Notes under the pieces: model-generated
Told to the model about the DNA's origin: nothing
Seen by the model: the letters and a program-made list of their open reading frames with translations, nothing else
Databases searched by the model: none
Program-made: the position numbers and the translations under genes
NCBI RefSeq assembly: GCF_932294415.1
Contig: NC_065538.1
Span: 13,460,330-13,524,329 of the forward strand
Direction of reading: 5' to 3'
DNA length: 64,000 nucleotides
Source: Quercus robur
Taxonomy: Eukaryota; Streptophyta; Magnoliopsida; Fagales; Fagaceae
Shown here: one piece after another, positions 21,278-30,903 of the stretch
How positions within the stretch are numbered: position 1 is the stretch's first letter
How the letters are laid out: every line of letters begins with the position of its first letter

Positions 21278-21845
21278 GTGAGTAAGATCTACTTCTTAAT
21301 TCCCTTAAATTGTAAAATAATGTGGTGGGTTGTTGTTTAGGAGCAAGCAGGTGGCTTGCATGGAGAGAAAAGGTGGAATATATTGGGAGTGTTGTTTGTT
21401 TTGTGAATGTTAACATATTGTTGTTCAATTTGTTGTCAATTTCTTGTATTTTGTCTAAGTAAATACATATAGTATGCTATGGTGGGTGGTAGTTGGAGAG
21501 AAAAGGTGGAGTATTTTCTATTAGGAGTATTGTTTGTTTTGTGACTTATATTTTTGAAACTCAATGTGCAATGGTGAAATTGTAGTGTAGGTGCGCCTCA
21601 TAACATCCTAGACACTTGGGATGTTTTATTTTGTGTATATATAACATTCTAGACATTTGGGATGTAATTATAGATATGGTGTAATTAAATATATTTAGTT
21701 TCTTGGTTTAATGTGTTATTGTATTTGCTATTGGAAAATATGAATTGTGGTTCATTACTGTTGCTATAAAATAGGTATTGGAAAATATGTATTGTAGGTA
21801 CATTACAGGTGCTCAAAAAATATAAATTTTTTTTTTTTAAAAAAA

Positions 21846-22350
21846 TGACCTATCCCAGCGCTTTGAAAACTGCTGGAATAGGGTTTGGAAATTTTTTTTT
21901 TTTTAAAAATGACCTATCCCAGCGCTTTTGAGAGCGCTGGAATAGGTACCGCCTATGCCAGCGCTTTTGAAAGCGCTGGTATAGGCCTTTTAAATTTTAT
22001 TCATCCATGACCTATACCAGCGCTTTTAGAAGCGCTGGCATAGGTACAACCTATGCCAACGCTTTCAAAAGCGCTGGCACAAGTAGTAAAAACGCTGGTA
22101 TAGGTTATATTCACATTTTCATAAAGGCTGTCCCAACACAAGTAAAAACGCCGGAACAGGGTTTGAAAGCGCCGGGACCTATCCCAGCGCTTTTCAAAAG
22201 TGCTGGTACAGGTCCGCGTGACCCTATCCCCACACTCAAAAGCCAGCGGTTTGAAGCGCCGGGAAAAAAAACGCCGGGATAGGAATTTTGACCCTATCCC
22301 AGCGCTTTTTAGGGCTATCCCAGCGGTTTTGAAAACGCTGGGATAGCCCC
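21846..22350. repeat. right subterminal palindrome array of the CACTA element
   Basis: Units such as CCCAGCGCTTTTGAGAGCGCTGG recur, more diverged and more variable in spacing than the left array, and ending with AGCGGTTTTGAAAACGCTGGGAT just inside the right terminus. Confidence 0.9.
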
Positions 22351-22367
22351 ATTTTTTTGTAGTGTTA

Positions 22368-22732
22368 GTGCTATTGAAGGTCCAGTATTATCTGGTTAAA
22401 GTGGTTGTTTTAGGTGGAAGGGCGGTGCAGCATTTATGATCTTGGAACTTGGCTCCATTTTCACCGATTGTGTTCGGCAACTCACGTTCCCGTGCATATC
22501 ATGACCTTCCCGGGTATTGACTCATGCGCTCTACCGGGAAATGTTAACCGGTCAACCCCGGGAGCTTAATAACCAAAACTTGTTTTTGGCCCTAAGGCAG
22601 TTTTAAGAAGGGCATAAGGTAACTGGAACTATCTGCTGGGCCTGCGCCCAAGGCTGGTATGGGCTTGGGCCCAGGGCCTAGATGGGTCTGGGCCCAAGGC
22701 CTGTATGGGCTTTGGGAGCTCGGTGCCGTACA
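22368..22732 (-). repeat. 3' LTR of the Tat-like element, remaining part
   Basis: Continues the LTR split at 15514. It is identical to 32091-32455 except for one base (CCCAGGG here, CCCGGGG there). In element orientation the LTR begins here with TGTACGGCAC. Confidence 0.95.
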
Positions 22733-22745
22733 ATAGCCCCCCCTT
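22733..22745 (-). other. polypurine tract of the Tat-like element
   Basis: On the minus strand AAGGGGGGGCTATT runs directly into the LTR start TGTACGG. It confirms the minus orientation of the element. Confidence 0.8.
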
Positions 22746-23024
22746 GATTCATACTCGGTCGCCGAGGAGAATCAAGGAGCTGCCTGGGTTTCTTGACCTC
22801 GGGAATCTTATAGTCTGGGACTTCTGGCTGTCATTTCTCATTAATAGCCATCTCAAAAGACGCGCCGTTTCGCGGCGCCAGGCGCAGTCGTCATTATTGC
22901 CTGACGGTTCGTGAACCGAAGCGGTGCGCAAATCGGTTACGCTTGGCATTTGCTGGGTCGCTCGTTCGCTGTGCCCATTTATTGTTTGATCAAGCGTTTC
23001 TTCTTTCCCCATTTTTTCTGGCTC

Positions 23025-23032
23025 TATAAATA
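23025..23032 (+). promoter_or_regulatory. TATA box of the antisense gene
   Basis: TATAAATA in context GGCTCTATAAATAG lies about 120 bp upstream of a leader intron (23152-23211) and 200 bp upstream of the ATG at 23227. It is on the strand opposite to gag-pol and inside the element, so the antisense gene appears to have its own promoter. Confidence 0.6.
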
Positions 23033-23151
23033 GTTCTTCTCCAAACGTCACTCCATTTTTCCTTCGCCTCTGATCTTTAGTGCCTACTCTCTGCCGACCA
23101 CATTTCTGTGTGCTTACTTGCTCAGCGTTCTTTTCCTCCTTAGAACCCAAC

Positions 23152-23211
23152 GTAAGTCTCTCTTTCCCTTCCTGTTCCTTCAGCTTTGTTTCTTTGATTT
23201 TATTCTTGTAG
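23152..23211 (+). other. leader intron of the antisense gene
   Basis: Donor CCAAC|GTAAGTCTCT and acceptor TATTCTTGTAG enclose 60 bases. The acceptor is 16 bp before the ATG. It is inferred from splice signals only. Confidence 0.55.
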
Positions 23212-23226
23212 TTTTAGGCTTTATAG

Positions 23227-25511
23227 ATGGGTTATTCTTACCTTCTAGATACCCCGGCTGCTTTGGCCACCTTTAGGAGTAAATTTAGTATCCCCAGTGA
23301 CGTGGACGTGGCTTACTGCCATGAGAGTGATATGGAACTCCACCGAGGGCATGGTACAGCCTTCTTTCCTTTGATGTCCATCTTAGAAGGTGGGGTTAGG
23401 TTCCCTGTAGATCCCCTCCTGATAAGCACACTCACCTACTATGGGCTGTGCCCCGACCAGCTTCCCCCCAATTTTTACCGGGTAGTTAGTTGTGTCGGCC
23501 AGTTGAACCATACCTTTAACTTACAACTAGATCACCATGATATTAACCAAATGTACAGCCTCTGTGGGAGCAAATCCACAAATTACTACTTAAAGACAAG
23601 GGATGCTCGGGTACGGCTGATATCGTGCCTACCCGATTCGAACAGGAACTCCGCCGGGGAGTTTGTCAGGGTGCGCGGCAATTGGTTTGCCGGGGAGATC
23701 CCTTGCCCCCTCACACGGCGTGAAGTGGGTTCGTACCTTCCCCTTCTTATAGTTGTTTGAGTAAAAGAAAATCTTTTATTGTTAAAAGCTAACGTGTTAT
23801 TTGTTCTTTTGCAGACGGCAAAGTGTTTACTCAGGACCTCAGAGCCATCCACGTCAGGGACCTAAACTTCGTCCTTCGTTCCGAGATCTACGTGCACTGG
23901 GACGGTCAACTCCGGGCCTCACACCTGATCCTCGGCGTGGAACCGGTTTACTCTACTTGGCAATCATTCAAGCAGGCGTTGATAGTTGATAGCCCCCTGC
24001 TCTCGTACATAGACGTCCGGTACGTGAACTTCTTGCCGCCGAAGCTTACAACCGGGGAAGCGAGGGAATTTGGTAGGCGGTTCACTGCCGCGGACGAACT
24101 AGTTCCCCTTCGAGACGATTCCGCGGAGCAAGTATCCCGGCGCCTTAGAGAGAGAGCTCACGAAGCTATACAACAAGGGGACCAAGCCCAAGAGCAGACC
24201 CATCCCGAGGATCCACCCGCCGAGCATCAACAGCAAGTGACAGACGCGGCTAACCTGCTAGCTGAAGCGATCCAGCCCGGTGCAAGCATGGTGGCAAGGC
24301 GAGTAATGACCCTAGACCGGTTTGTGCCTGGTGCCCGGCCGACCAACCAGCCCCCGCCTACCCAGGGTCGGGGTCCAGTTTCTCAACCTCCTCCAACCTC
24401 GCAGTCCGGACGTGCCCGGAAAAAACAGAAAGTAGCCGAGCAACATTCCACAGCCCCGGGGGACGCCGCTGTGCGGACTCCTCCCCGACCAACAGGGGGG
24501 ATTGTCATCCGCGAGCCGCAGACCGAAGCCGGCACGGGGGGCGCATCCTCCTCCCAAGTGGCTCCAGCGTGGGAGCCAAAGTTCCTTCTGGATGGCAAAC
24601 CATTGCCATCAACGGCCTCTGTTCGGATATGGGATAAGGGCGAGGGCGGCCGCATTGCCCAAACCTTGGCCGGAGCTCTCCAACTTCCCGAGGACGTGCA
24701 CGCCTTTGAGGATGGGTCCGAGGAGTCCGTGGGGCGCCGGTTAGAGTGGCACGCCATTGCGGTAATTCTTTTGTCTATTTGCTCCATGTAGATTTCCTTT
24801 TGCCACTTTGCTAACCCTTGCGCTTGCTAGGCCGCTCAACTAGCTCACATCGTGGCTGCCCGGGCACGGGAGCTTGATGAGGAAAATGAGCGCGAGAAGG
24901 TGGCACGGGAGGCAGCAGTAAAAATGGCTAAGGAAAAGGCCAAGATTGCTGAGTCTGCCGAGAATAAGGCTGCTGCCGCGGAGAAGTTCCGAGCATCGGC
25001 CGAACAGAGGTGTACTGACCTCCTGGCCAGGCAAAATGAGACGGAACTTAAACTGGCCGAAGCCCTCAGCCTCAACACTTCTCATGCCGAGGAGATAGCT
25101 GATCTCAGGGCGGGCTTGGCGGCTGCGGAGCAGAAGTGGTACGACGTGGGCTTCGCCGACGCCGAGAACTCCGCAGAGCCGGTGGTGGCTTGGGCTCGGC
25201 ATATGGGTTTCGAGGCCGGGTGGTTTGCTGCTCTTCAAGCAATGGGAGTTCCTGAAGACTCGCCGCTGAGAGACCCCGGCCAGATTCCATTTTCGAGTCC
25301 TGTACCTGCCGTCCAAAACGCCCCGGCTGCTCTAGACGAGGAGGAGACGGCCAGTATGAGGGAGTTGGTTGAGCAAATCGACTCTCATGCCGAGCCCGAG
25401 GAACTGGAGGCTACGAGCACACCTACCGTGCAGGAACTTCTTGACGAGGCCCAGCCTTTCTCCCTGATCGTCCAACAGGAAGTGCCACCACCGACTCAAC
25501 CCCCTAGTTGA
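23227..25511 (+). CDS. antisense accessory gene of the Tat element (putative gypsy-type transposon protein), spliced
   Basis: Three exons give one frame: 23227-23728, 23815-24761 and 24831-25511 (2,130 nt, 709 codons plus stop). The introns (86 and 69 bp) end in TTTTGCAG and TTGCTAG; the second donor GCG|GTAATT is good, the first G|GTTCGT is weak. Residues about 40-170 resemble the 'putative gypsy type transposon' family (Pfam Transposase_28, from memory): VRFPVDPLLISTLTYYGL and QLPPNFYRVVSCVGQLNH. A Pro/Gln/Ser-rich linker follows (about 290-420), then an Ala/Glu/Lys-rich predicted coiled coil (about 490-580) and a Trp-containing segment FEAGWFAALQAMGVPEDSPL. It runs opposite to pol and ends about 900 bp from it. 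The biochemical role is unknown; known Tat elements carry antisense genes here. No frameshift or stop is needed. Confidence 0.7.
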
Positions 25512-25979
25512 TTTTATTTTAGCTTATTTTTATTTCGTTTTTATTTGCCTATGTCACCGGGATGTGGTGATTGAACCGTTGTTTTAATTTATTGGTTTTA
25601 TTTGCCCATGTCACCGGGATGTGGTGACTGAACAATTGCTTTTACTCGTTTAATTGGAAGTCCGTTTTCTTTTCCTGTTTCAATTTTGTTGAATGAAATT
25701 ATATCCGTTTGTGCTCTGCTTGAATCACACCAATGCTATGGCCGCTTAACAGAATGTACCCCCGAGAACCTGTTGTGCGGAGCTGTGAGTAGTTTTGAGA
25801 GCGCTATTTGGACTTAGTTTTTGTAAAAAGGGTTAGGTTTTTATCAGGTTTTGGTTTAACCGAGAATTGAGTTTCCGTCCTTCGAGCATTTGTTTGCAAA
25901 GTTTCCGTTTGTCCGGATGTTTGATTTTAACCGAGAATCAAGTTTTTGTCCTCATAGATTTAATTGCAGGGTTCACACA

Positions 25980-26310
25980 TGCTCGATGATTTTGACCGAG
26001 CCGAGAGTCAGGTTTCTGCCCTTAGGATTTTGTTTGTAAGGTTTTCACCTGCTCGGCGATATTGATCGAGCCGAGGGTCAGGTTTCTGTCCTTAGGATTT
26101 TGTTTGTAAGGTTTTCACCTGCTCGGCGATATTGATCGAGCCGAGGGTCAGGTTTCTGTCCTTAGGATTTTGTTTGTAAGGTTTTCACCTGCTCGGCGAT
26201 ATTGATCGAGCCGAGAGGCAGGTTTTTGTCCTTAGGATTTTGTTTGTAAGGTTTTCACCTGCTCGGCGATATTGATCGAGCCGAGAGTCAGGTTTCTGTC
26301 CTTAGGTTCT
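25980..26310. repeat. 70-bp tandem repeat between pol and the antisense gene
   Basis: The unit TGCTCGGCGATATTGATCGAG etc. starts at 26050, 26120, 26190 and 26260, with a diverged unit before (25980). Neighbouring units are nearly identical (GAGGGTCAGG versus GAGAGGCAGG). The array lies in the 3' non-coding part of the element, flanked on the left by older related words such as CCGAGAATCAAGTTT. Confidence 0.9.
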
Positions 26311-26418
26311 GCTGGCGATTCTCTTGGTGTGCGGCTATAGGGTCAAAAACAGCAAAGACAAAAAAGTTCATCATACTCTTAATCTTCATAGAATACAAGT
26401 TTCGGCTCACATCGATGG

Positions 26419-29400
26419 TTACGCGTAGAACTTCTTCAGGTTGTTGGCGTTCCATGGTCGGGGGAGCGGCCTCTCGTCCAGGTCCTCCAAGTAGTAAGCC
26501 CCTGCCCCTGTGACGGTTGTGACTTTGTATGGTCCCTCCCAACTCTGAGCAAGCTTCCCTGCAGCCACGTCCCGCATGTTCCCTACTACCCTTCTGAACA
26601 CCAATTCCCCGGCACTGAATTCCCTGGTCCTTACATTTCGGTTGTACCTTTGCGCTAGCTTCTGCTGATACTCGGCAAGACGTACGGTCGCAGCCTCCCT
26701 GCATTCTTCTAGCCAATCCAACTGCTCCATCATAAGGTCGGCGTTTTGTACAGGGTCAAACCCAACGACCCGCGCACTACATAAGCTTACCTCGGTCGGT
26801 ATCACTGCTTCTGCTCCGTATGCCAGAGAAAATGGGGTTTCCCCCGTGGATCTCCTGGGGGTCGTGCGGTAGGCCCACAAGACACTGGGTAGTTCTTCTG
26901 CCCACCTTCCTTTCGCTCCATCCAACCTTCTCTTGAGCCCGTTCAAAATAGTCTTGTTTACTACTTCAGCTTGGCTGTTACTCTGGGGGTATGCCGGGGT
27001 TGAATACTTGTTCTTGATGCCGAGCTCGCCGCAAAAGGTCCGAAAAGCGTTGCTGTCGAACTGTAGCCCGTTGTCTGTCACTAGTGAATTCGGCACCCCA
27101 AACCTTGTAACTATGTTTTTCCACACAAACTTTTTCACGTCGGTATCCCGGATATTGGCCAAGGCTTCAGCTTCAGCCCACTTTGTGAAGTAATCCACGG
27201 CCACCAATACAAAACGGCGGTTCCCCGTTGCTCGGGGGAATGGCCCGAGGATGTCAAGCCCCCATTGTGCAAATGGCCACGGGCTGCTGACAGGATTTAG
27301 ATGTCCGGCAGGCTGATGGATCATTGGGGCGTGCCTTTGACATTGTTCGCAACTCCGAACGTATTCGGCGGCGTCCTTCTGCATCTGTGGCCACCAAAAC
27401 CCCTGCGTCATTGCTCTGTGTGCTAGAGATCGTCCCCCGGCATGCCCGCCGCATACTCCTTCATGCAGCTCGGTTAGAAGCTCCTTAACTTTTTCAGGAT
27501 GCAGGCACAAGAGGTAAGGGCCCGCGAAGGACCTTCTGTACAACTTTCGGTCCGAAGACAACCAGTACCTGGGAGCCATTCGTCGAATCTTATTGGCTTC
27601 GGCCTCATCCTCTGGAACTTTATCTTCGGAAAGAAAGTCTATGATCGGGTTCATCCAGCATGGTCCGGCCACCGCCACCTGCGCAACTTCTACTCCGGCC
27701 CGGTCGAGGGCAGTCTCCACACAGATGCTTGGTTCCCTTACAAGTTCAATCGTGATAAGCCTCGGGGTGTCCTCGGTAGCCGATGAGGCTAACGTAGCAA
27801 GAGAGTCAGCATGCTTGTTCTGCGACCGGGACACCTGGGATATCTTTACCGTTCCAAACTGACCGATAATCTGCTTTGCCGTACTCAGATAAGCTTTCAT
27901 TCGAGGATCCCGAGCCTCGAAGTCCCCAGTGATCTGATAAACGACCAGCCGAGAGTCTGAGTAGATTTCTACGTCCCTGGCGCCCAGATGCAATACTGCC
28001 CTTAGTCCGGCCAACAGGGCCTCATATTCGGCTTCATTGTTCGAGGCTTTGAACCCCAATCTGAAGGAATGTTCCAGTCGCATACCTTCAGGGGTGATTA
28101 TGACAATACCAGCCCCGGCCCCCATAGCGTTTGATGCGCCGTCCACAAATAACCTCCACGGGCGAATCTCCGCACTACAGATTACCTGGCCTTCATTCTT
28201 AGGTGTGAATTCCGCGATGAAATCAGCGAGAATCTGCCCTTTCACCGAGCTTCTAGGTCGGTATCTTATGTCAAACGATCCCAACCGAGTCCCCCATTTA
28301 GCAATCCGTCCTGTGAAATCGGATCTCTTCAACAGTGCTTGTAATGGATACTCGGTGAGGACGAACACTGTGTGTGCCTGGAAGTAGTGTGGTAACTTCC
28401 TCGTGGCGTGTACCAAGGCCAAAACCAACTTTTCAAGAGGCAGGTACCTTGTCTCGGCGTCGACCAAGGTCTTGCTTACATAATACACCGGTATTTGCAC
28501 TCCCTGGTCCCTTAGTAATACAGCACTTACGGCATGATTGGTCACTGCAAGGTACATAAACAGATCCTCCCCGGGCTCCGGGGCCGTCAACCTCGGCGCC
28601 TTTGCCAAATACTCCTTTAGTTCTCGAAAAGCTTCATCGCAGCTCTCGTCCCACTGAAACCCCTTCCACTTCTTCAGAAGTTGATAGAATGGCCGGCAGC
28701 GATCGGCAAACTTGGAGATGAACCGGTTCAGGGCGGCCAACATCCCGGTGAGCACCTGCACCTCCTTAGGGTTGCTCGGTGGTTTTAGGCGATTGATTGC
28801 CTCTATTTGGTCGGGGTTAGCCTCTATCCCCCGAGTGGAGATCAGATAACCCAGGAACTTGCCAGCCCCCACTCCGAAAGTGCACTTTTCGGCATTGAGG
28901 CGCAGCCTGTGTCGCCGTAGTATCTCGAATACTCCCCGAAGGTCTTCAGTATGCAGCGACTCTTTTCTGCTCTTTACTACCATGTCGTCGATATAAACCT
29001 CAACCGTGCAACCAATTTTCTCCCGGAACATCATTGTCATCATACGCTGGTAAGTAGCCCCGGCATTCTTCAATCCAAACGACATGACCTCGTAGTGGTA
29101 GTTTGCGTTCGTGGATATAAATGCCGTCTTCTCTCGGTCCTCGGGTGCTAAGGCAATCTGGTGGTAGCCTTGGAAGGCGTCCAGGAAACTCATTCTCGGG
29201 TGCCCGTACGTGGCATCCACAAACTGATCAATCTTGGGCATCGGGAACGGATCCTTGGGACACGCTCTGTTTAAATCGGTGAAGTCCACGCAAACTCTCC
29301 ATTTACCGCTCTTCTTCTTTACTACGACAGTGTTTGCTAGCCATCTCGGGAAGAATATTTCTTTTATGGCCCCGGCTTCCTTCAGCCGCTGGACCTCCAG

Positions 29401-29694
29401 GTTTACTGCATCGACGTGCTCCTTTGACGCTCTTCTCGGCTTCTGCTTTTTCGGAGGAAATGATGGGTCCACATTGAGTTTGTGAACAATGAACTCGGGG
29501 TCTACGCCGGGCACTTCATACGGGTTCCACGCGAAGACATCTATGTTCTGCAACAGGAACAACAACATCTCTACCTTTTCCCGGTCATTCATGCTTGTAC
29601 CTATCTGGAAGTATTTGTCATTATCTGGGAGAATTCTTACCTTCAGCACCTCCTCGGCAACGTCCGCCCCCTTTTCCTGGGGTATCTGTAATTG
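26419..29694 (-). CDS. pol: Tat-like pol: reverse transcriptase, two RNase H domains, integrase
   Basis: Open for 1,076 codons from an ATG at 29649; the same frame is open upstream to the TAG at 29695. Approximate residues from that Met: RT 90-260 with YIDDM at about 219; the standard RNase H 360-480; a second RNase H 496-625 (FVDGAS, NNEAEYEAL, YSDSRLV, NKHADSLA), the extra archaeal-type domain of Tat elements; integrase zinc finger about 729-771 (H...H...CEQC); catalytic D-D-E at about 800, 859 and 895 (D-35-E spacing); and a C-terminal domain to 1076. Pol copies the RNA to cDNA and inserts it. All catalytic residues looked for are present. It is probably translated as part of gag-pro-pol, so the 29649 ATG need not be a true start. 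Confidence 0.95.
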   Translation of the reverse strand, partial: QLQIPQEKGADVAEEVLKVRILPDNDKYFQIGTSMNDREKVEMLLFLLQNIDVFAWNPYEVPGVDPEFIVHKLNVDPSFPPKKQKPRRASKEHVDAVNLEVQRLKEAGAIKEIFFPRWLANTVVVKKKSGKWRVCVDFTDLNRACPKDPFPMPKIDQFVDATYGHPRMSFLDAFQGYHQIALAPEDREKTAFISTNANYHYEVMSFGLKNAGATYQRMMTMMFREKIGCTVEVYIDDMVVKSRKESLHTEDLRGVFEILRRHRLRLNAEKCTFGVGAGKFLGYLISTRGIEANPDQIEAINRLKPPSNPKEVQVLTGMLAALNRFISKFADRCRPFYQLLKKWKGFQWDESCDEAFRELKEYLAKAPRLTAPEPGEDLFMYLAVTNHAVSAVLLRDQGVQIPVYYVSKTLVDAETRYLPLEKLVLALVHATRKLPHYFQAHTVFVLTEYPLQALLKRSDFTGRIAKWGTRLGSFDIRYRPRSSVKGQILADFIAEFTPKNEGQVICSAEIRPWRLFVDGASNAMGAGAGIVIITPEGMRLEHSFRLGFKASNNEAEYEALLAGLRAVLHLGARDVEIYSDSRLVVYQITGDFEARDPRMKAYLSTAKQIIGQFGTVKISQVSRSQNKHADSLATLASSATEDTPRLITIELVREPSICVETALDRAGVEVAQVAVAGPCWMNPIIDFLSEDKVPEDEAEANKIRRMAPRYWLSSDRKLYRRSFAGPYLLCLHPEKVKELLTELHEGVCGGHAGGRSLAHRAMTQGFWWPQMQKDAAEYVRSCEQCQRHAPMIHQPAGHLNPVSSPWPFAQWGLDILGPFPRATGNRRFVLVAVDYFTKWAEAEALANIRDTDVKKFVWKNIVTRFGVPNSLVTDNGLQFDSNAFRTFCGELGIKNKYSTPAYPQSNSQAEVVNKTILNGLKRRLDGAKGRWAEELPSVLWAYRTTPRRSTGETPFSLAYGAEAVIPTEVSLCSARVVGFDPVQNADLMMEQLDWLEECREAATVRLAEYQQKLAQRYNRNVRTREFSAGELVFRRVVGNMRDVAAGKLAQSWEGPYKVTTVTGAGAYYLEDLDERPLPRPWNANNLKKFYA

Positions 29695-30903
29695 CTATGC
29701 AGTCTCTTTCTCGGCGTGCTCAGCGTGGCCGAGCTGTTCCTTTTCCCACTGGACCGCGGCTATGAGGCATTGCTTCGCCACCTGCTGATTCCCCCTTACC
29801 TCTACAACTCCGTACTCAGTAGGAAACTTTACTTTCACGTGAAGGGTGGACGGAACAGCCCCCATGGCGTGAATCCACGGCCTCCCCAGGATTGCGGTGT
29901 AAGGTGCGAACGATCGGACTACTATGAACGTAACTACAACTTCCTTGCCCTCCATGTCCACTGGGAGTGAGATTTGCCCATCGGGAATCACAATTCTCCC
30001 GTCAAACGAGACCAATGGCGTGTTATACTTCGCCAAATCCTGGGTTCTTAACCCGAGCCCTTCGAAGAGGTCCGGGTACATGACGTCAGCCCCGCTACCC
30101 TGATCAATCATCACCCTCTTCACCAGGAATCCGCCTATCCGGGCTGTCACCACCAAAGCGTCTTCGTGGGGTTGGATGGTTCCTTCGAAATCATCTTCTC
30201 CGAACGAGATGTCTAGCCGTCCAGCCCTCTTTTGCTTCTTGGATGATTCTCCCTCCGCGCAAGCCACTGTCATCACCATCCTAGCCGCCGTTGCCCCTCT
30301 CGGTGCGGCATGAATGACGTTGATTACTCCCCGAGGTGGTGGAAGGGGATTCCTTCTCTGTGGGGTGCCCTGCTCGGTCTCCCGGTCAGTGGAATCTGCT
30401 ACAAAATCCTTCAGGTGCCCTGCCTTCACTAACTGCCCGAGATGATCTTTCAATACCCTACACTGCTCGGTGGTGTGCCCCTTGTCTCTGTGATAAGTGC
30501 AGTATAGGCTTTGGTTCCTCTGAGATGGGTCGCCCCCCATTTTGTTCGGCCATCTGAAGAATGGCTCGTTCCTTATCCGTTCCAGTATCTTGTGCACGGG
30601 CTCTTTAAACAACACATTAACCCCTTCGACCTGCACCTCTGGTTCCTGCATTCTGAAGTCACTTTTCGGCTTTAGCGGCAAGATGCTTTGCCGAGATCTC
30701 CCCGAAAAAGGGGCTTTCCCCCTGCTTTGCAGCCGGTCATCCTCCAGGCGTTTGTACTCCTCTATGCGTCTCATCAGTTGCCTCATGTTCTCCGGGGGTC
30801 TTCTTGTCAACGACTCCCGTAGTTCAGAATCCTCGGGGAGCCCCATCCTGAAGGTACTAGCCGCAATCTTCTCGTTTCCCCCGCCAATCTCATTGTAGAG
30901 TTC
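29695..30903 (-). CDS. Tat-like Gag C-terminal part and aspartic protease
   Basis: Same frame as the Gag N part and pol, bounded by TGA (30904-30906) and TAG (29695-29697). It begins with Gag sequence (MGLPEDSELRESL from 30846; residues upstream also in frame), a nucleocapsid-type CTYHRDKGHTTEQC, and the protease motif VMIDQGSGADVMYPDLF (catalytic Asp present). The protease ends before the TAG. Both stops lie where the family's reading frame normally continues, so they are probably point mutations, although suppression cannot be excluded. Confidence 0.85.
   Translation of the reverse strand, partial: ELYNEIGGGNEKIAASTFRMGLPEDSELRESLTRRPPENMRQLMRRIEEYKRLEDDRLQSRGKAPFSGRSRQSILPLKPKSDFRMQEPEVQVEGVNVLFKEPVHKILERIRNEPFFRWPNKMGGDPSQRNQSLYCTYHRDKGHTTEQCRVLKDHLGQLVKAGHLKDFVADSTDRETEQGTPQRRNPLPPPRGVINVIHAAPRGATAARMVMTVACAEGESSKKQKRAGRLDISFGEDDFEGTIQPHEDALVVTARIGGFLVKRVMIDQGSGADVMYPDLFEGLGLRTQDLAKYNTPLVSFDGRIVIPDGQISLPVDMEGKEVVVTFIVVRSFAPYTAILGRPWIHAMGAVPSTLHVKVKFPTEYGVVEVRGNQQVAKQCLIAAVQWEKEQLGHAEHAEKETA

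Larger units (their letters stand above)
15515..22364. mobile_element. non-autonomous CACTA (En/Spm-type) transposon, 6,850 bp
   Basis: The ends are CACTACAAAAAAAT and its inverted copy (ATTTTTTTGTAGTG), the canonical CACTA terminus. TTA at 15512-15514 and 22365-22367 is the 3-bp target duplication of this superfamily. The intact LTR copy has a single TTA at 32088-32090 (empty site). Both ends carry arrays of palindromic subterminal repeats built on CCCAGCGCTTTTAAAAGCGCTGGG. No transposase frame (TnpA/TnpD) was recognised inside, so it probably depends on a partner in trans. The interior holds gene fragments with splice sites. Confidence 0.95.

Noticed and set aside
24312..25316. Minus-strand open frames under the antisense gene (24312-24557, 24383-24787, 24840-25316)
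   Set aside because: GC-rich shadow frames of the plus-strand exons; no splice or motif support and not in the gag-pol frame.
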